Shown here piece by piece: positions 1 through 11,257 of a DNA stretch of 64,000 bases. The notes beneath the pieces are model-generated. The model searched no databases. It saw only the letters and a list, made by a program, of their open reading frames with translations, and was not told the origin of the DNA. The DNA is from Neocallimastix lanati (nom. inval.). Lineage: Eukaryota; Neocallimastigomycota; Neocallimastigomycetes; Neocallimastigales; Neocallimastigaceae. The first letter of the stretch is position 1. The number at the start of each line of letters is the position of its first letter. The position numbers were made by a program, and so were the translations under genes. Location: the NCBI GenBank assembly GCA_016946835.1, contig JACVTC010000002.1:1251501-1315500 (forward strand), read 5' to 3'.

Positions 1-99
1 TAAAGTTTAATGTAATACAATGAAAATAAAAGAATAAAAAGAAAATTAAAAAATTAAAAAGTTATTATAATTTAGAGAGATTATTTCTACCAAAAAAAA

Positions 100-133
<34 letters not shown>

Positions 134-159
134 TAAAAATAAAAGCAAATGAAATAACA

Positions 160-379
160 TATGTAATGTAGATAGTGTGAAAATCACTAAACTCTCCCTC
201 AAACCAAGGGAAATATTATCAGGAAATTCAATTTCCGAAAGGACTCCTTGTGTAAAGAACAATTATTATTTGTGTTATGATGAAGTAAAGTAGGAGGTCC
301 AGTTATAGAGGTTTTATTTTTCTATATCGATTCGACGTTTGACTCTCTTGGTTATGAAAGTTTTTTTTTTTTTTTTTTT
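160..379 (-). repeat. Dispersed decayed element, copy A
   Basis: Read on the minus strand, this stretch of about 200 bp lines up with 52397-52620 on the plus strand over its whole length. Both copies start next to a long A tract (here the T run at 361-379). They then share blocks such as CAAGAGA, CGATAT, AATAATTGTTCTT, CTTGGTTT and GGAGAGTT in the same order and at nearly the same spacing. One frame on the strand opposite to this reading keeps similar residues in both copies (for example KNNYY), which suggests a protein-coding origin. This copy has stop codons in that frame. I do not recognise the protein. Confidence 0.55.
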
Positions 380-842
380 ACTAATACTAATTAAAAAGCA
401 ACCCAAACGAGCTGATAAGGTAATCCTCGAGGTTTTATATATATATATATAAAACATTAGACCCAGAACTCTTTAATAGAAGTAAAGGTTGAATTACCAT
501 AGTTGCATATCTATTTATTCCAAATGACATTTCGTTCCTGTCAACTCATTTAAAGATATGACGAAGAAATAAAGTCATATTCTCTATACTGTGAGCAATT
601 AAAACAATATTATCTATACATTGTTAATAAATAAATGAAATAAAATAGGAGAAAGGGGGTGGGGGATCCTTGGCCTCCACAATGGATGTCAAATTCAACT
701 GAAAGCATATCAAGAAATCGAGCACGTGCTTTAGAGGATTATAATTCTGTGATACCTCTGGTATCACAGAATTTAAGATAGTCTTTCCTCAAAGAACCCC
801 ATAGAACCCTGAGGGGGAATTATTAAATTATATATTTATTTT
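380..842. other. Complex non-repetitive DNA with a perfect hairpin
   Basis: This stretch has a more even base mix than most of the window, including a G-rich run near 653-665. No convincing reading frame was found. At 743-773 there is a perfect 14-bp inverted repeat (arm AATTCTGTGATACC) around a three-base TCT loop. The stretch may belong to the same mobile-element debris as copy A next to it, but nothing identifies it. Confidence 0.4.
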
Positions 843-864
843 TTAATTAATTAATTAATTAATT

Positions 865-941
<77 letters not shown>
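843..941. repeat. (AATT)n then (TTTA)n microsatellite
   Basis: About seven AATT units pass into about eighteen TTTA units. Simple sequence with no gene. The 942-1140 stretch that follows is AT dinucleotide-rich DNA with short inverted repeats of TATATA type. Confidence 0.9.
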
Positions 942-1140
942 CATACTTAGTTAAAGTTTTTAATATATATATAATATATATATTTTTTATATAAAATTAT
1001 ATTTAATAATATAATAAAAGAATATATATATATTATTTTATATAAAATTAAAGTTTTTATATAAAATAATATATATATATTCTTTTATTTTACTTTTATT
1101 TTATTATTCACTTCCTTCACAATATTTTATTTTGCTTATA

Positions 1141-2280
1141 ATTTTAATTTTATTTTAATTTTAATTTTAATTTTATTTTATTTTATTCAATCTGTACTTT
1201 ATATTTAATATTCTACTATTTATTTTATTTTATTTTATTTTATTTTATTTTATTCAATCTGTACTTTATATTTAATATTCTACTATTTATTTTATTTTAT
1301 TTTATTTTATTTTATTTTATTCAATCTGTACTTCATATTTATATTTCAACTATTTATTTTATTTTATTTGGTTTTATTTTATTTTATTTTATTTTATTTT
1401 ATTTTATTTTATTTTATTTTATTTTATTTTATTTTATTTTATTTTATTTTATTCAATCTGTACTTTATATTTAATATTCTACTATTTATTTTATTTTATT
1501 TTATTTTATTTTATTTTATTTTATTTTATTTTATTTTATTTTATTCAATCTGTACTTTATATTTAATATTCTACTATTTATTTTATTTTATTTTATTTTA
1601 TTTTATTTTATTTTATTTTATTTTATTTTATTCAATCTGTACTTTATATTTAATATTCTACTATTTATTTTATTTTATTTTATTTTATTTTATTTTATTT
1701 TATTTTATTTTATTTTATTCAATCTGTACTTTATATTTAATATTCTACTATTTATTTTATTTTATTTTATTTTATTCAATCTGTACTTTATATTTAATAT
1801 TCTACTATTTATTTTATTTTATTTTATTTTATTTTATTTTATTTTATTCAATCTCTACTTTATATTTAATATTCTACTATTTATTTTATTTTATTTTATT
1901 TTATTTTATTTTATTTTATTTTATTTTATTTTATTTTATTTTATTATATTCAATCTGTACTTTATATTTAATATTCTACTATTTATTTTATTTTATTTTA
2001 TTCAATCTGCACTCTATATTTAATATTCTACTATTTATTTTATTTTATTTTATTTTATTTTATTTTATTTTATTATATTCAATCTGTACTTTATATTTAA
2101 TATTCTACTATTTATTTTATTTTATTTTATTCAATCTGCACTCTATATTTAATATTCTACTATTTATTTTATTTTATTTTATTTTATTTTATTATATTTT
2201 ATTTTATTATATTCAATCTGTACTTTATATATAATATTTTACTATTCATTTTATTTTATTATATTTTATTTAATTCTATT
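1141..2280. repeat. Compound satellite: (TTTTA)n plus a 37-40 bp core
   Basis: About fourteen copies of a core starting CAATCTGTACTTTATATT and ending CTACTATTTA are separated by TTTTA pentanucleotide runs of variable length. Cores start near 1188, 1255, 1322, 1454, 1546, 1632, 1720, 1778, 1849, 1951, 2003, 2080, 2132 and 2213. Some carry substitutions (CTCTAC near 1851, CTGCACTCT near 2007 and 2136). The long open frame through the array exists only because TTTTA runs contain no stop codon on this strand. A lone, diverged core lies at 45351-45394. Confidence 0.92.
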
Positions 2281-2540
2281 CTTATTTTCATAATATTAAT
2301 TTTTTTTTTTTTTTTTTTCTTTTATTCGCTCTTTTGAATTACACTGTATGTATTCTACTTTTTAAAAATTGTTTAAAAAAAATTACTTTATTTTATATAT
2401 ATATATTATTTAATACTATCAATTACTAATTATACACTAGTAAAATTTTTAATAATAATTTCTATCCATATTTTCAAAAATATATAACCTTTTTTTTTTT
2501 AAAAAAAAATATATATATATATATTTTCTGATTATATTAT

Positions 2541-2580
<40 letters not shown>

Positions 2581-3087
2581 TTTTTTAAAAAAAAAATTAT
2601 TAAATTTTAAAAATACAAATATATATATATATATATCTTCTTTTTATTTTATTTTTCTACAATTAAAATAATTATTATTTCATTCCATTTTATATAAAAA
2701 ATAAGAACTTTATAATTAAAGTAAAAAAAAAAAAAATAGTTGTAAAATAAAATAATAAAATTTTTTATTATTATTTTTTTTTCAACTATTATTTTTTTTT
2801 TATTTTATTTTATTTTATGCTTTGTTTTTATTTTTGTTTTTTAATTATAAATTAAATTATATTATGTAATTCGTATAATTCTTTTTTTTTTTTTCATTTT
2901 ATTTTATTTTATCTTATTTATTTTAATTTATAAATAAATAATAATAAACCTTTTTAAAAATTATTATTTTATTATTAATTAATCAAATTTAAATGGATAT
3001 TATTATCTATGTTTTATTTATATCTTAGGTTACTTTATAAAAAAAAAAAAAATTATTTAAAAGACCTTTTTTTATGAATTAATTAAT
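2281..3087. other. AT-rich intergenic DNA downstream of the SH3 gene
   Basis: T and A homopolymers, TATATA runs and a (TTTA)n block at about 2540-2582. I see no gene or RNA here. The segment next to 3088 is the 3' flank of the minus-strand SH3 gene. Confidence 0.7.
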
Positions 3088-4089
3088 TTAAGCAGCAAGA
3101 CATTGTTGTGGGAACATACCAGTTTTACCAGTTGTAAAGTTATAACCCCATGCCCAACCATCTTCATATTTTTCATAAATTGTGGCTCTGTCACCACGTC
3201 TAAGTTCAATTTCATCAGCAGCTTCTGGACGATGATTATATATAACATCACGAGCATTTTGTTCACTTTGATAATTTTGATTATTTGAAGATGGGTTACG
3301 ATTAAGTGATAATGTTCTTTGAGTATAATTATTTTGGTAACCTTGACCATATGGATCAGCAACTGCTTGATTATATTGATCTGCACCAGTACCATATTGA
3401 GAATAATAGTCACCACCATATCCCATAGTTTGACCATATACATCATTTTGTCCATTAAACATACTTGTTGTCATTGCTGGATCTGCAGCTTGATTATTAG
3501 TACCATAAGTAATTTCATTTATTGGATCAGTATCAGCTTGTTTTCTTTTATTAATAAAATTGAAAACAATACCAATTATAAATAATGCAGCGACCACTCC
3601 TCCACCAATAATTAATATTTTAGTCCAATTAGTTGATTCAGTACTTTTACGTAGTACAGTGTCACGATTTTTGTTAATAACTGGTGTTGGAGTACCATTA
3701 TCAACGTTTGTTGGAATTGCAGCTGTAGAAGAAGAAGGTAAAGGTGCTGAAGTTGGTTGAACAACAGAAGTTGGTTGGGCAACGGTAGTTTGTACAGTAG
3801 TAGTAGTAGTAGTTTGTGGAATAACTGAAGATGTAACTACTACTGGATTTGGATTAACTGTTTGTTTGGCAGCAGAAGTAGTTTTTTTAACTGCTTCAGT
3901 TGTTGGTTGTTGAGCTTTCGTCGTTTTATCTTGTTTTACTTCTGTTTGTGCTTCTGTAGTAGTTTTTGGATTTTCTCCAGAATTTTTTGTTGTTTTTTTA
4001 TCAACTTGTTCTGGATCTTCATCTTTATCAGTTTGTGCAAGGACAACTAAAATTAACATAAAAAAGAATATAATTGTCTTTATTCTCAT
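3088..4089 (-). CDS. Single-pass membrane protein with C-terminal SH3 domain
   Basis: Intact 333-residue frame without introns. Residues 1-18 form a signal peptide (basic start, then hydrophobic FFFMLILVVLA). Residues 19-155 are Thr/Ser/Pro/Lys-rich and look like an extracellular, probably O-glycosylated stalk. Residues 158-179 are one membrane helix (IGGGVVAALFIIGIVFNF), followed by the stop-transfer sequence NKRK. Residues 185-278 are a flexible Gly/Tyr/Gln/Asn-rich linker. Residues 281-333 are an SH3 domain: VIYNH in place of ALYDY, acidic EIELRRGD, the DGWAWGYN tryptophan pair and GMFPQQCL with the conserved proline. The layout recalls fungal membrane SH3 proteins of Fus1 or Sho1 type, which bind proline-rich signalling or actin partners at the cortex. 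Sho1 has four membrane helices, so this is not an orthologue of it. The partner is unknown. The start is the first Met and gives a clean signal peptide. Confidence 0.88.
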   Translation of the reverse strand: MRIKTIIFFFMLILVVLAQTDKDEDPEQVDKKTTKNSGENPKTTTEAQTEVKQDKTTKAQQPTTEAVKKTTSAAKQTVNPNPVVVTSSVIPQTTTTTTVQTTVAQPTSVVQPTSAPLPSSSTAAIPTNVDNGTPTPVINKNRDTVLRKSTESTNWTKILIIGGGVVAALFIIGIVFNFINKRKQADTDPINEITYGTNNQAADPAMTTSMFNGQNDVYGQTMGYGGDYYSQYGTGADQYNQAVADPYGQGYQNNYTQRTLSLNRNPSSNNQNYQSEQNARDVIYNHRPEAADEIELRRGDRATIYEKYEDGWAWGYNFTTGKTGMFPQQCLAA

Positions 4090-4684
4090 TTTGAAATTTA
4101 TATTATAATCCTATATAAATTTATTATATCTTTTTATTATTTTATTTATTTATTTATTTATTTATTTTATCCGTTTGGTTATTTGTTTTCTTCTTTTTTT
4201 TTTTTTTTTTATGTTTTTGTAATTATTATTATTATTTAAAATTTGATATTCACAATATTTATGCTATATAAAATTAATCATTAGTATTTAAATATATATT
4301 ATAATAAAATATGTTAGTAAATTTCAGTTAACAAAATAATAAAAATTTATACAATCAAATAAATTATCTTAACCAATATTAATTTTTTTTTATTATTATT
4401 TTAATTTATTTTCAATTTCTATATAAATCAATCATGAATATTTATGATAAATATTGATTAATTTTGTTCCTAAATTATTCCCTTTTTCTATTCCTATTTA
4501 TAACAGAAAATTTTCTTTGCTTCGTTTAAACTTCATTTTCAAATTTTCAAAGACTTAAAAAAAAATTACTATATGAATAAATATTTTTGTTATCAAATAT
4601 CAATACGGTTTGCGTTATCTGGTTTTCTAATTATAACTTTTATCTTTATTTTTGATTTACGTTTATTGTGTTGCTTAAATTTTG

Positions 4685-4720
<36 letters not shown>

Positions 4721-5899
4721 TTATTATTATTATTAATATTATCACTTTTTACATAAACTTTCTATTAAAAACATCCTTCAATATTGAAATTACTTTTTTT
4801 AATATCTATCAGCTTATTTATCTATTTAGTTATTTATTCATTTATCCATGTATATATAAAGTTTCATTATTTTTCATATATTCTATTCAAATATGTATTT
4901 TATATAAATGCTTTCTGTTATTTTAAATTTTACATTTTCAATATTTTTTCTTTTTTAAAAAAAAAATAAAAAAAAAAAAAAAAAAAAAAACTGGAAAATT
5001 GTTTAATTCTAAACAAACTTAATTGCTTTATTATTTTTCTTTTCTTAATATAAAAATAAATATATTTTTTTCACTTTACAATATTTAAACGGTCTTTTGT
5101 TTATTTTTAAAAAAATATTTTTTAAGAAAAAAAAAAAAAAAAAAAAAAAGTGAAATTAAAGGATGAGAAATATTATTATATATAATAAAATAAAAATATG
5201 TTTTACTATTTTGTTGGTAACATTTTTTTGATAATATATTATATAATTTATTATACAATATAGTTAATAATATATTAAAATTGATTTACTATATTAATAA
5301 TTGTACAACTATTTGTCATAATAATTCTGTTTTCTTTTTTTTTTTTTTTTTTTTTTTTTTACAATATTCGAAATACAAAAAAAATTAAAATAAAAATAAA
5401 ATTAAAAATAAAAAAAAATTTTTTTTCATATTTAGAATTTACTATTTTCTGTTTTAATAATATATACATAAAAGTATTTTTATATTAATTTGTGTATATT
5501 TACATTACACTAGTGAAATAGTTAAAATCATATATTTTAATTAATAATTATTTATAGTTAAATATATATTAGTTAAAGTTTTATATTTTAATTGAATATA
5601 CTTTAGAGTTATATAATAATACTTTTACAATTTTTATGAACACAACATGTAAATTAAATATAAATTAAAAAGAATATACGAAACAGTTCTTTAATTATAT
5701 AATTTGAACTCTTCAAGGATTTTTTTAAAAAAAGTATTAATTATCCTTTAAAAAAGTAAATTATTATATATATATATGTATACATATAATAAACATAAAA
5801 GATACAATACAATTAGTATATATTATTAATTATATAAAAAAAAAAAAAACACAAATCTTTACTAAAATAGAATTCTAATTCTAATTCTAATTGAAATAG

Positions 5900-5950
<51 letters not shown>

Positions 5951-7052
5951 TTCATTCATTTATTTATTTATTTATTTATTTATTCATTCATTTATTTATT
6001 TATTTATTTATTCATTTATTTATTTATTTATTTATTTTATTTAGTTAGTTAATCCAATAATTTTATTTAATATTTTTTTACTTTTGTTTTTTTTTTTTTT
6101 TTTTTGTGTTTACCACTAAAAAATGAATTCTACTATTAATTAGAGTTTGAAGTCATCACATCTTATTTAATAATACATTATGTACTTAATAATGTAATAA
6201 ATTTAATTTAATGTACAACTTTTATACTAATATTTAGATTATTCTAAAAGAATAAATAAAAAAAATATTTTAATAGTTAATTTGGTCATATATTATAAAT
6301 GAAAATCCACAATTGAAAAGTGTTTTAAGCAAAAAAAAAAAATAAAATAATTAAGTAATAAATGGGTATCATTTAATTAATTTAATAAATAAATGAACAA
6401 CTAAATAAATAATTTAAACTAATTAGTATAAAGTTATTTATATTTAATATTAAGTAAATTAAATTTAAAATAAAAAAAAATACATGAAAAGTAAAAAATA
6501 AATATAAAAAATAAATATAAAAAATAAATATAAAAAATAAATATAAATAAATAAATATAAATAAATAAATAAATATAAATAAAAAAGTATAAAATACAAA
6601 TATAAATAAATAAATTGAATATAGTTTATAATGAGAATAAAGTTAAACTTTGAATATAGTAAATATTAATAAAATCTAAAGTATAACATTTATTACCTTT
6701 TCTCATCTTTTAACTAATAAAAACACTTAAAAGATCCATCTATTCAACAATGAATGTTGAATATTTTATATACTTGTAAAATATAAATATATAAAATTAA
6801 ATACTAAACAAACAATTAAAACGATGAATAAAAAAATATAATAATGCATCTTCATATGTTTTAATTGAATAAAATTATTTTCATTATACTTGAACTATTT
6901 TGCAACTATTTTATCTTGGGTAATAAAATTTATTTATTTAATATTTAATATTTATTTATTATATATTTAATTATTTAGCCATTTGTTTATCTATTTTTTA
7001 TTTATATATTTATATATTATATAAGTTATTATATATTTAGTTATTATATATT
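4090..7052. other. Repeat-rich intergenic DNA
   Basis: Nothing gene-like was found. It holds T runs (4691-4719, 5337-5359, 6090-6105), A runs (4966-4990, 5129-5149), an (ATTT)n array with a few ATTC units at about 5900-6035, and short TAAATA tandem units at about 6498-6610. The frame at about 4573-4926 is hydrophobic low-complexity translation and I do not accept it. Confidence 0.6.
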
Positions 7053-7102
7053 TAGTACTAGTTTAAATACCATAAATATTAATGGTATTTAAACTAGTAC
7101 TA
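7053..7102. repeat. Perfect 21-bp inverted repeat
   Basis: The left arm 7053-7073 (core AGTACTAGTTTAAATACCAT) is exactly complementary to 7082-7102, around an eight-base loop AAATATTA. It stands alone, with no recognisable gene beside it. It could be a miniature transposon remnant, a hairpin RNA source or a stalled-fork palindrome. Confidence 0.85.
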
Positions 7103-8672
7103 TCTATTTACTTTATTTCGATGATTATTCTTTCTTTCCATATTCTAATTAAATTTTTTTTTTTCAGAGTGAATATAATTATTTTGATAAAAGAATTTTT
7201 ATTATAATTTATTTTATTTAAAAATGTAAAAAATATGCCGAATAATCAGCTAATAACATGAATGTGAATTATGTATTAGCTTTATTGATATATTGTAATT
7301 TGATGTATTTTATAGTACAAAACGTGTCATTTGAAACTAAGAAGAAATAATTCAATAGATAAATATTACCAAGGCAAAATACTAAAAATAATAATAATTA
7401 TATTAAATATATAAAGTAAATTAAATAAAATAAAGTAAAAAAAAATAGCATTTATATTATATATAAATATACTATTATAAAGAGAAAAAAAAGATTTTAA
7501 TAAATATATTTTTATTTTTTAATTTATATGTTAAAAAAATTTCATAATTTACTATTATAATATTATTAAAAAAAGAAATAAATAATAAATAATAAATAAT
7601 AAATAATAAATAATAAATAATAAATAATAATTAATAATTAATAAATAATAAAAAGAGTATTTATTAATAAATAATAAATAATAAAAAGAGTATTTATTAA
7701 TAAATAATAAATAATAAATAATAAATAATAAATAATAAATAATAAATAATAAATAATAAATAATAAATAGTAAATAGTAAAAAGTAAATAATAAATAATA
7801 AATAAATAAAAATATAAAAAAGAAAAAAAAGAAAAAAAGAATATAGAAAAGGAAAAAAAGTAATTTTAAACTTTAATATATAAAATAATTTCTCAAAAAA
7901 TTTTTTTATTATATTTATTAATATATTTATTTATATATATTCCTTTCGTCCTAGTATATCAAATATTTCATTATTCTCTATATATTACTGTAGATTAAAT
8001 TCTATTTATGTTTCTAATATATAATATATTAGTGTAATATATGTAAATAGTATTTTTTTTTCTATTTCTTATTAAATAAAATTTGATTAAATTTCTTTAA
8101 TTATGATTTGGATAATGTAAAGTGGTACAAAAAAACTATGATCAATTAATTATATACTAGATATAAAAGAAAATTATAACATTTTTTACAACACTATATA
8201 TATGTTATTAAATATATAAAAATGGTTTAGTTTTAGTCCTTCCTCTTAAATATTTAATTATTATATATAATTTTGTTAATAATAAAATTTTTTTGTATAT
8301 AAGCGCAATAATTAAATTTAATTATCTTGTCTATTCACATTGAAAGAATATTTATATTTCAACCAAAAAAAAAAAAAAATAAAAATAATAAAAGAAGCAA
8401 ACTGTTGTTATTCTCTAACTTTAATTAACATTATATCTATAATTTATATATAATTTATTACCTTGATATTTAGTATTTTCAAATTAAACTTTTTATTATA
8501 TACTGTTTATTATTTTAAATTCTTTTACCTTTAAAATATTAAATAGCAAAATAATTAAACTCTTTCATCCATAAGAACATAAAGGATTAAAAGTATTAAC
8601 AGTATTATTTGAACTAATTTATAAAATAAATATTTAATATAAATGTATTCTAAATAATCAATACTGTTTGTA

Positions 8673-8709
<37 letters not shown>

Positions 8710-8800
8710 GCAAAAAATTTTATAATATTAAAAATTTATAACTAGAAATAAGGGAAATAAGGGAAAATTAATATTCATAAAATATTAAATTATTCTTTAA

Positions 8801-8835
<35 letters not shown>

Positions 8836-9288
8836 ATATTCGATTTAAATATTAATTATCATAAATATATTTAAAAATTTAAATATATAAATTATTATTA
8901 TATAATGAAAATGAAAATGAGTTTTATTCAGCTGAGGTGAAAGTTTAAATCCCTAATGAAAAGGTAAAATTATAAAAAAAATAAAAAATAAAAAAAATAA
9001 AAATAAACATAAATTTATACTTAACCCTTTTTTTTTAGTATCTATAATAAAATAAATTATAATAATAACAATAAATAGATAATAAATAAATAAATAATAA
9101 ATAGTAATAAATAATTAATAATTTATATTAATAATAAAATGTAATAATAAATAATTATAAATAATAGGTAACTAATAATTAATTATAATAAATAATAGTA
9201 ATAATATATAATAATATATTACAATAAATGATAATAATTAATAAATAAATATTACAATAAATAATAGTTGTTAAAACTCGAAAATTTA
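7103..9288. other. Intergenic DNA with heptanucleotide and AAT arrays
   Basis: It contains an AATAATA heptanucleotide array at about 7570-7806, broken by two copies of a segment containing AAAAAGAGTATTTATTAATA (near 7650 and 7683). It also holds (AAT)n at about 8678-8708, an A run at 8803-8832 and degenerate AATAAT DNA at 9050-9260. The short stretch GTTTAAATCCCT near 8950 resembles a pol III B box, but no tRNA fold could be built around it. No gene accepted. Confidence 0.6.
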
Positions 9289-9510
9289 TGGTTTATAATT
9301 ATTGTCAACTTTATATTTATTCATTTTATGATAAGCTAAATTAAATGCTTTTATACTAATATCATATATTATGTTTTGTACATTAATTATATTACAATAG
9401 GCTTCAAGCTTTATTTTTTCATCTATTTCACATATTCTAGCAATAGTAATAAAAATAATACTAATAATTATAATAATTTTTTTATGAATATAATATTTTT
9501 CTATAGTTTT
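9286..9510 (-). other. Doubtful terminal exon or coding remnant
   Basis: On the minus strand 74 codons are open before a TAA at 9286-9288, which is long for DNA this AT-rich. The second half has a protein-like mix (ARICEIDEKIKLEAYCNII, then YKVDNNYKP at the end). There is no suitable start codon upstream; a possible acceptor TATAG lies at 9501-9505. It could be the last exon of an unrecognised gene, a decayed gene or chance. I do not recognise the product. Confidence 0.25.
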
Positions 9511-10194
9511 TTACTTTTAATTAATAATTAATAAATAGTAAATAATAGAAATAAAATTATTTTTTTTTTTAAAAGTGTCATTTATAAATTTGGTGTTTTA
9601 ATTTTGAAACAAATAATAATAATTGATAAATGATAAATATAAAACTATGTATTAAATATGTCAATACATATATATATATATATAATATTTTTATTGATAT
9701 TTCTTTGTAACCTATACAACAACATATGCTTATATTTATACCATTTTATGCCATATATTTATAATGATATATTTTAAACTATTATATACCTTTATTGATA
9801 TTTTTAACATTTATACATTTTATACACTATTATTGATATATTTAACATATATACTACTTTTATACTATTTATAATTATTTTTTAATAAAATTAGTTAAAA
9901 ACTCGTATTATGTACAATTATATAATGTAGACAAAACTCCGTAGTGTGTTATGAAAGCTAAAAACCTTGGAATGAGCCCTTTATCACCATATAGTAGCTA
10001 GTGAAGTTATTCGCTTATATAATTACTTTCTTTAAAAGTTCCAAATATATAAATATAAATTTGAAATGCACAATATCTGGATTTTAAGTGAATATTTTGG
10101 TACATTGATTATTATCTAAAAATTTATTTATTTATTTATTTATTTATTATTTATTTATTTATTATTTATTTATTTATTTTTTATTTATTTATTT
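9511..10194. other. Intergenic DNA flanking the copia relic
   Basis: AT-rich DNA with a more complex patch at about 9920-10090 (for example CCGTAGTGTGTTATGAAAGC). That patch could be leftover 3' sequence of the retrotransposon at 10195-12052, such as a long terminal repeat, but no matching partner copy was found upstream of the gag start. (ATTT)n follows at about 10120-10190. Confidence 0.45.
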
Positions 10195-11200
10195 TTTATT
10201 AATATTTTTATATTATCTTTATTGAAATGAGATTTTATATCTATATGTCTTAATTTATTATTTAGTTCACCATTCTCTTTAGTTGTTTTACTTGCTAAGC
10301 TGTCGGTAAAAAAAAAATTTTTTTTTATTGGTGTAGTGTAGTTAAAGAGTTCGTTTTAAAATATTTTTTTTTTATTCTTAAAACTTTTTTAGCGCATTCA
10401 AACATTGCTATGTACTTGGTTTCAGTAGTAGAGGTAGCTACTACAGATGGTTTCTTTGATTATCATGCTATTGGGTCCTTGTCCATTAATATTATAAAAA
10501 TATAGAAGTTGGATTTTCTATCGGTTGGGTCTCATGCAAAAGTAAGAGGCACTGTAGGCTATTAATTCCCTTTGTCCTTTATATATGTAAACTTATAATT
10601 TCTAGTATGGTTTAGATACTTTTAATATATTCATTACCTAGTTTTTTTTCCACTTAACAGGTTTTTATTGACATCTTTCCAGGATAAAACATTTTCTAAT
10701 TTTACATCAAAACCATATATACTTACTTTCTAATTTTACATCAAAACCATATATACTTACTTTCTAATGTACCAATACCCTCAAATTTACAGAGAGAATT
10801 GTTTACACATTTTAAAATTAAATTTTCTTCTTTAAAGTTAGAGAGGATATTTCTGTTGTTAATGATTTGCTCGGAAACACTTGTATCAAAAGTCCATATT
10901 GTTCTATCATCTGATTGATTAGTAACCTGTGATATGCATGGCTCCGTTTGGTTTTCGTTAAGATTTTGATTATCTGACTTTTCTCTTGCTTCGATACTAT
11001 GAAGGCCTTTATTATACATGGTTTTTTAATTCTTCAAAAGAAATTTCTTCATCAGATGGATTTTCTTCATATTCTTCAGTATTAAGAGATTTTCCTTTGC
11101 TTCTATTGTTATTTCTTTTAGGTTTTCTTGATTTTATTTAATAATGAGGTTACTTATTTTCACTTATGCTTGATTGATTTTCGTTTTTATTCTTTAATGC

Positions 11201-11257
<57 letters not shown>

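Noticed and set aside
1368-2234. 288-codon plus-strand open frame of repeated FYFIL and SICTLYLIFYYL
   Set aside because: It is the translation of the TTTTA/core satellite. TTTTA runs have no stop codon on this strand, so the frame is expected without selection.
4573-4926. 117-codon hydrophobic frame
   Set aside because: It is Phe/Ile/Tyr-rich around a T run, with no signal of conserved coding and no introns or neighbours to support it.
8920-8990. tRNA-like 3' half (GTTTAAATCCCT)
   Set aside because: No matching A box, acceptor stem or anticodon arm could be formed around it.
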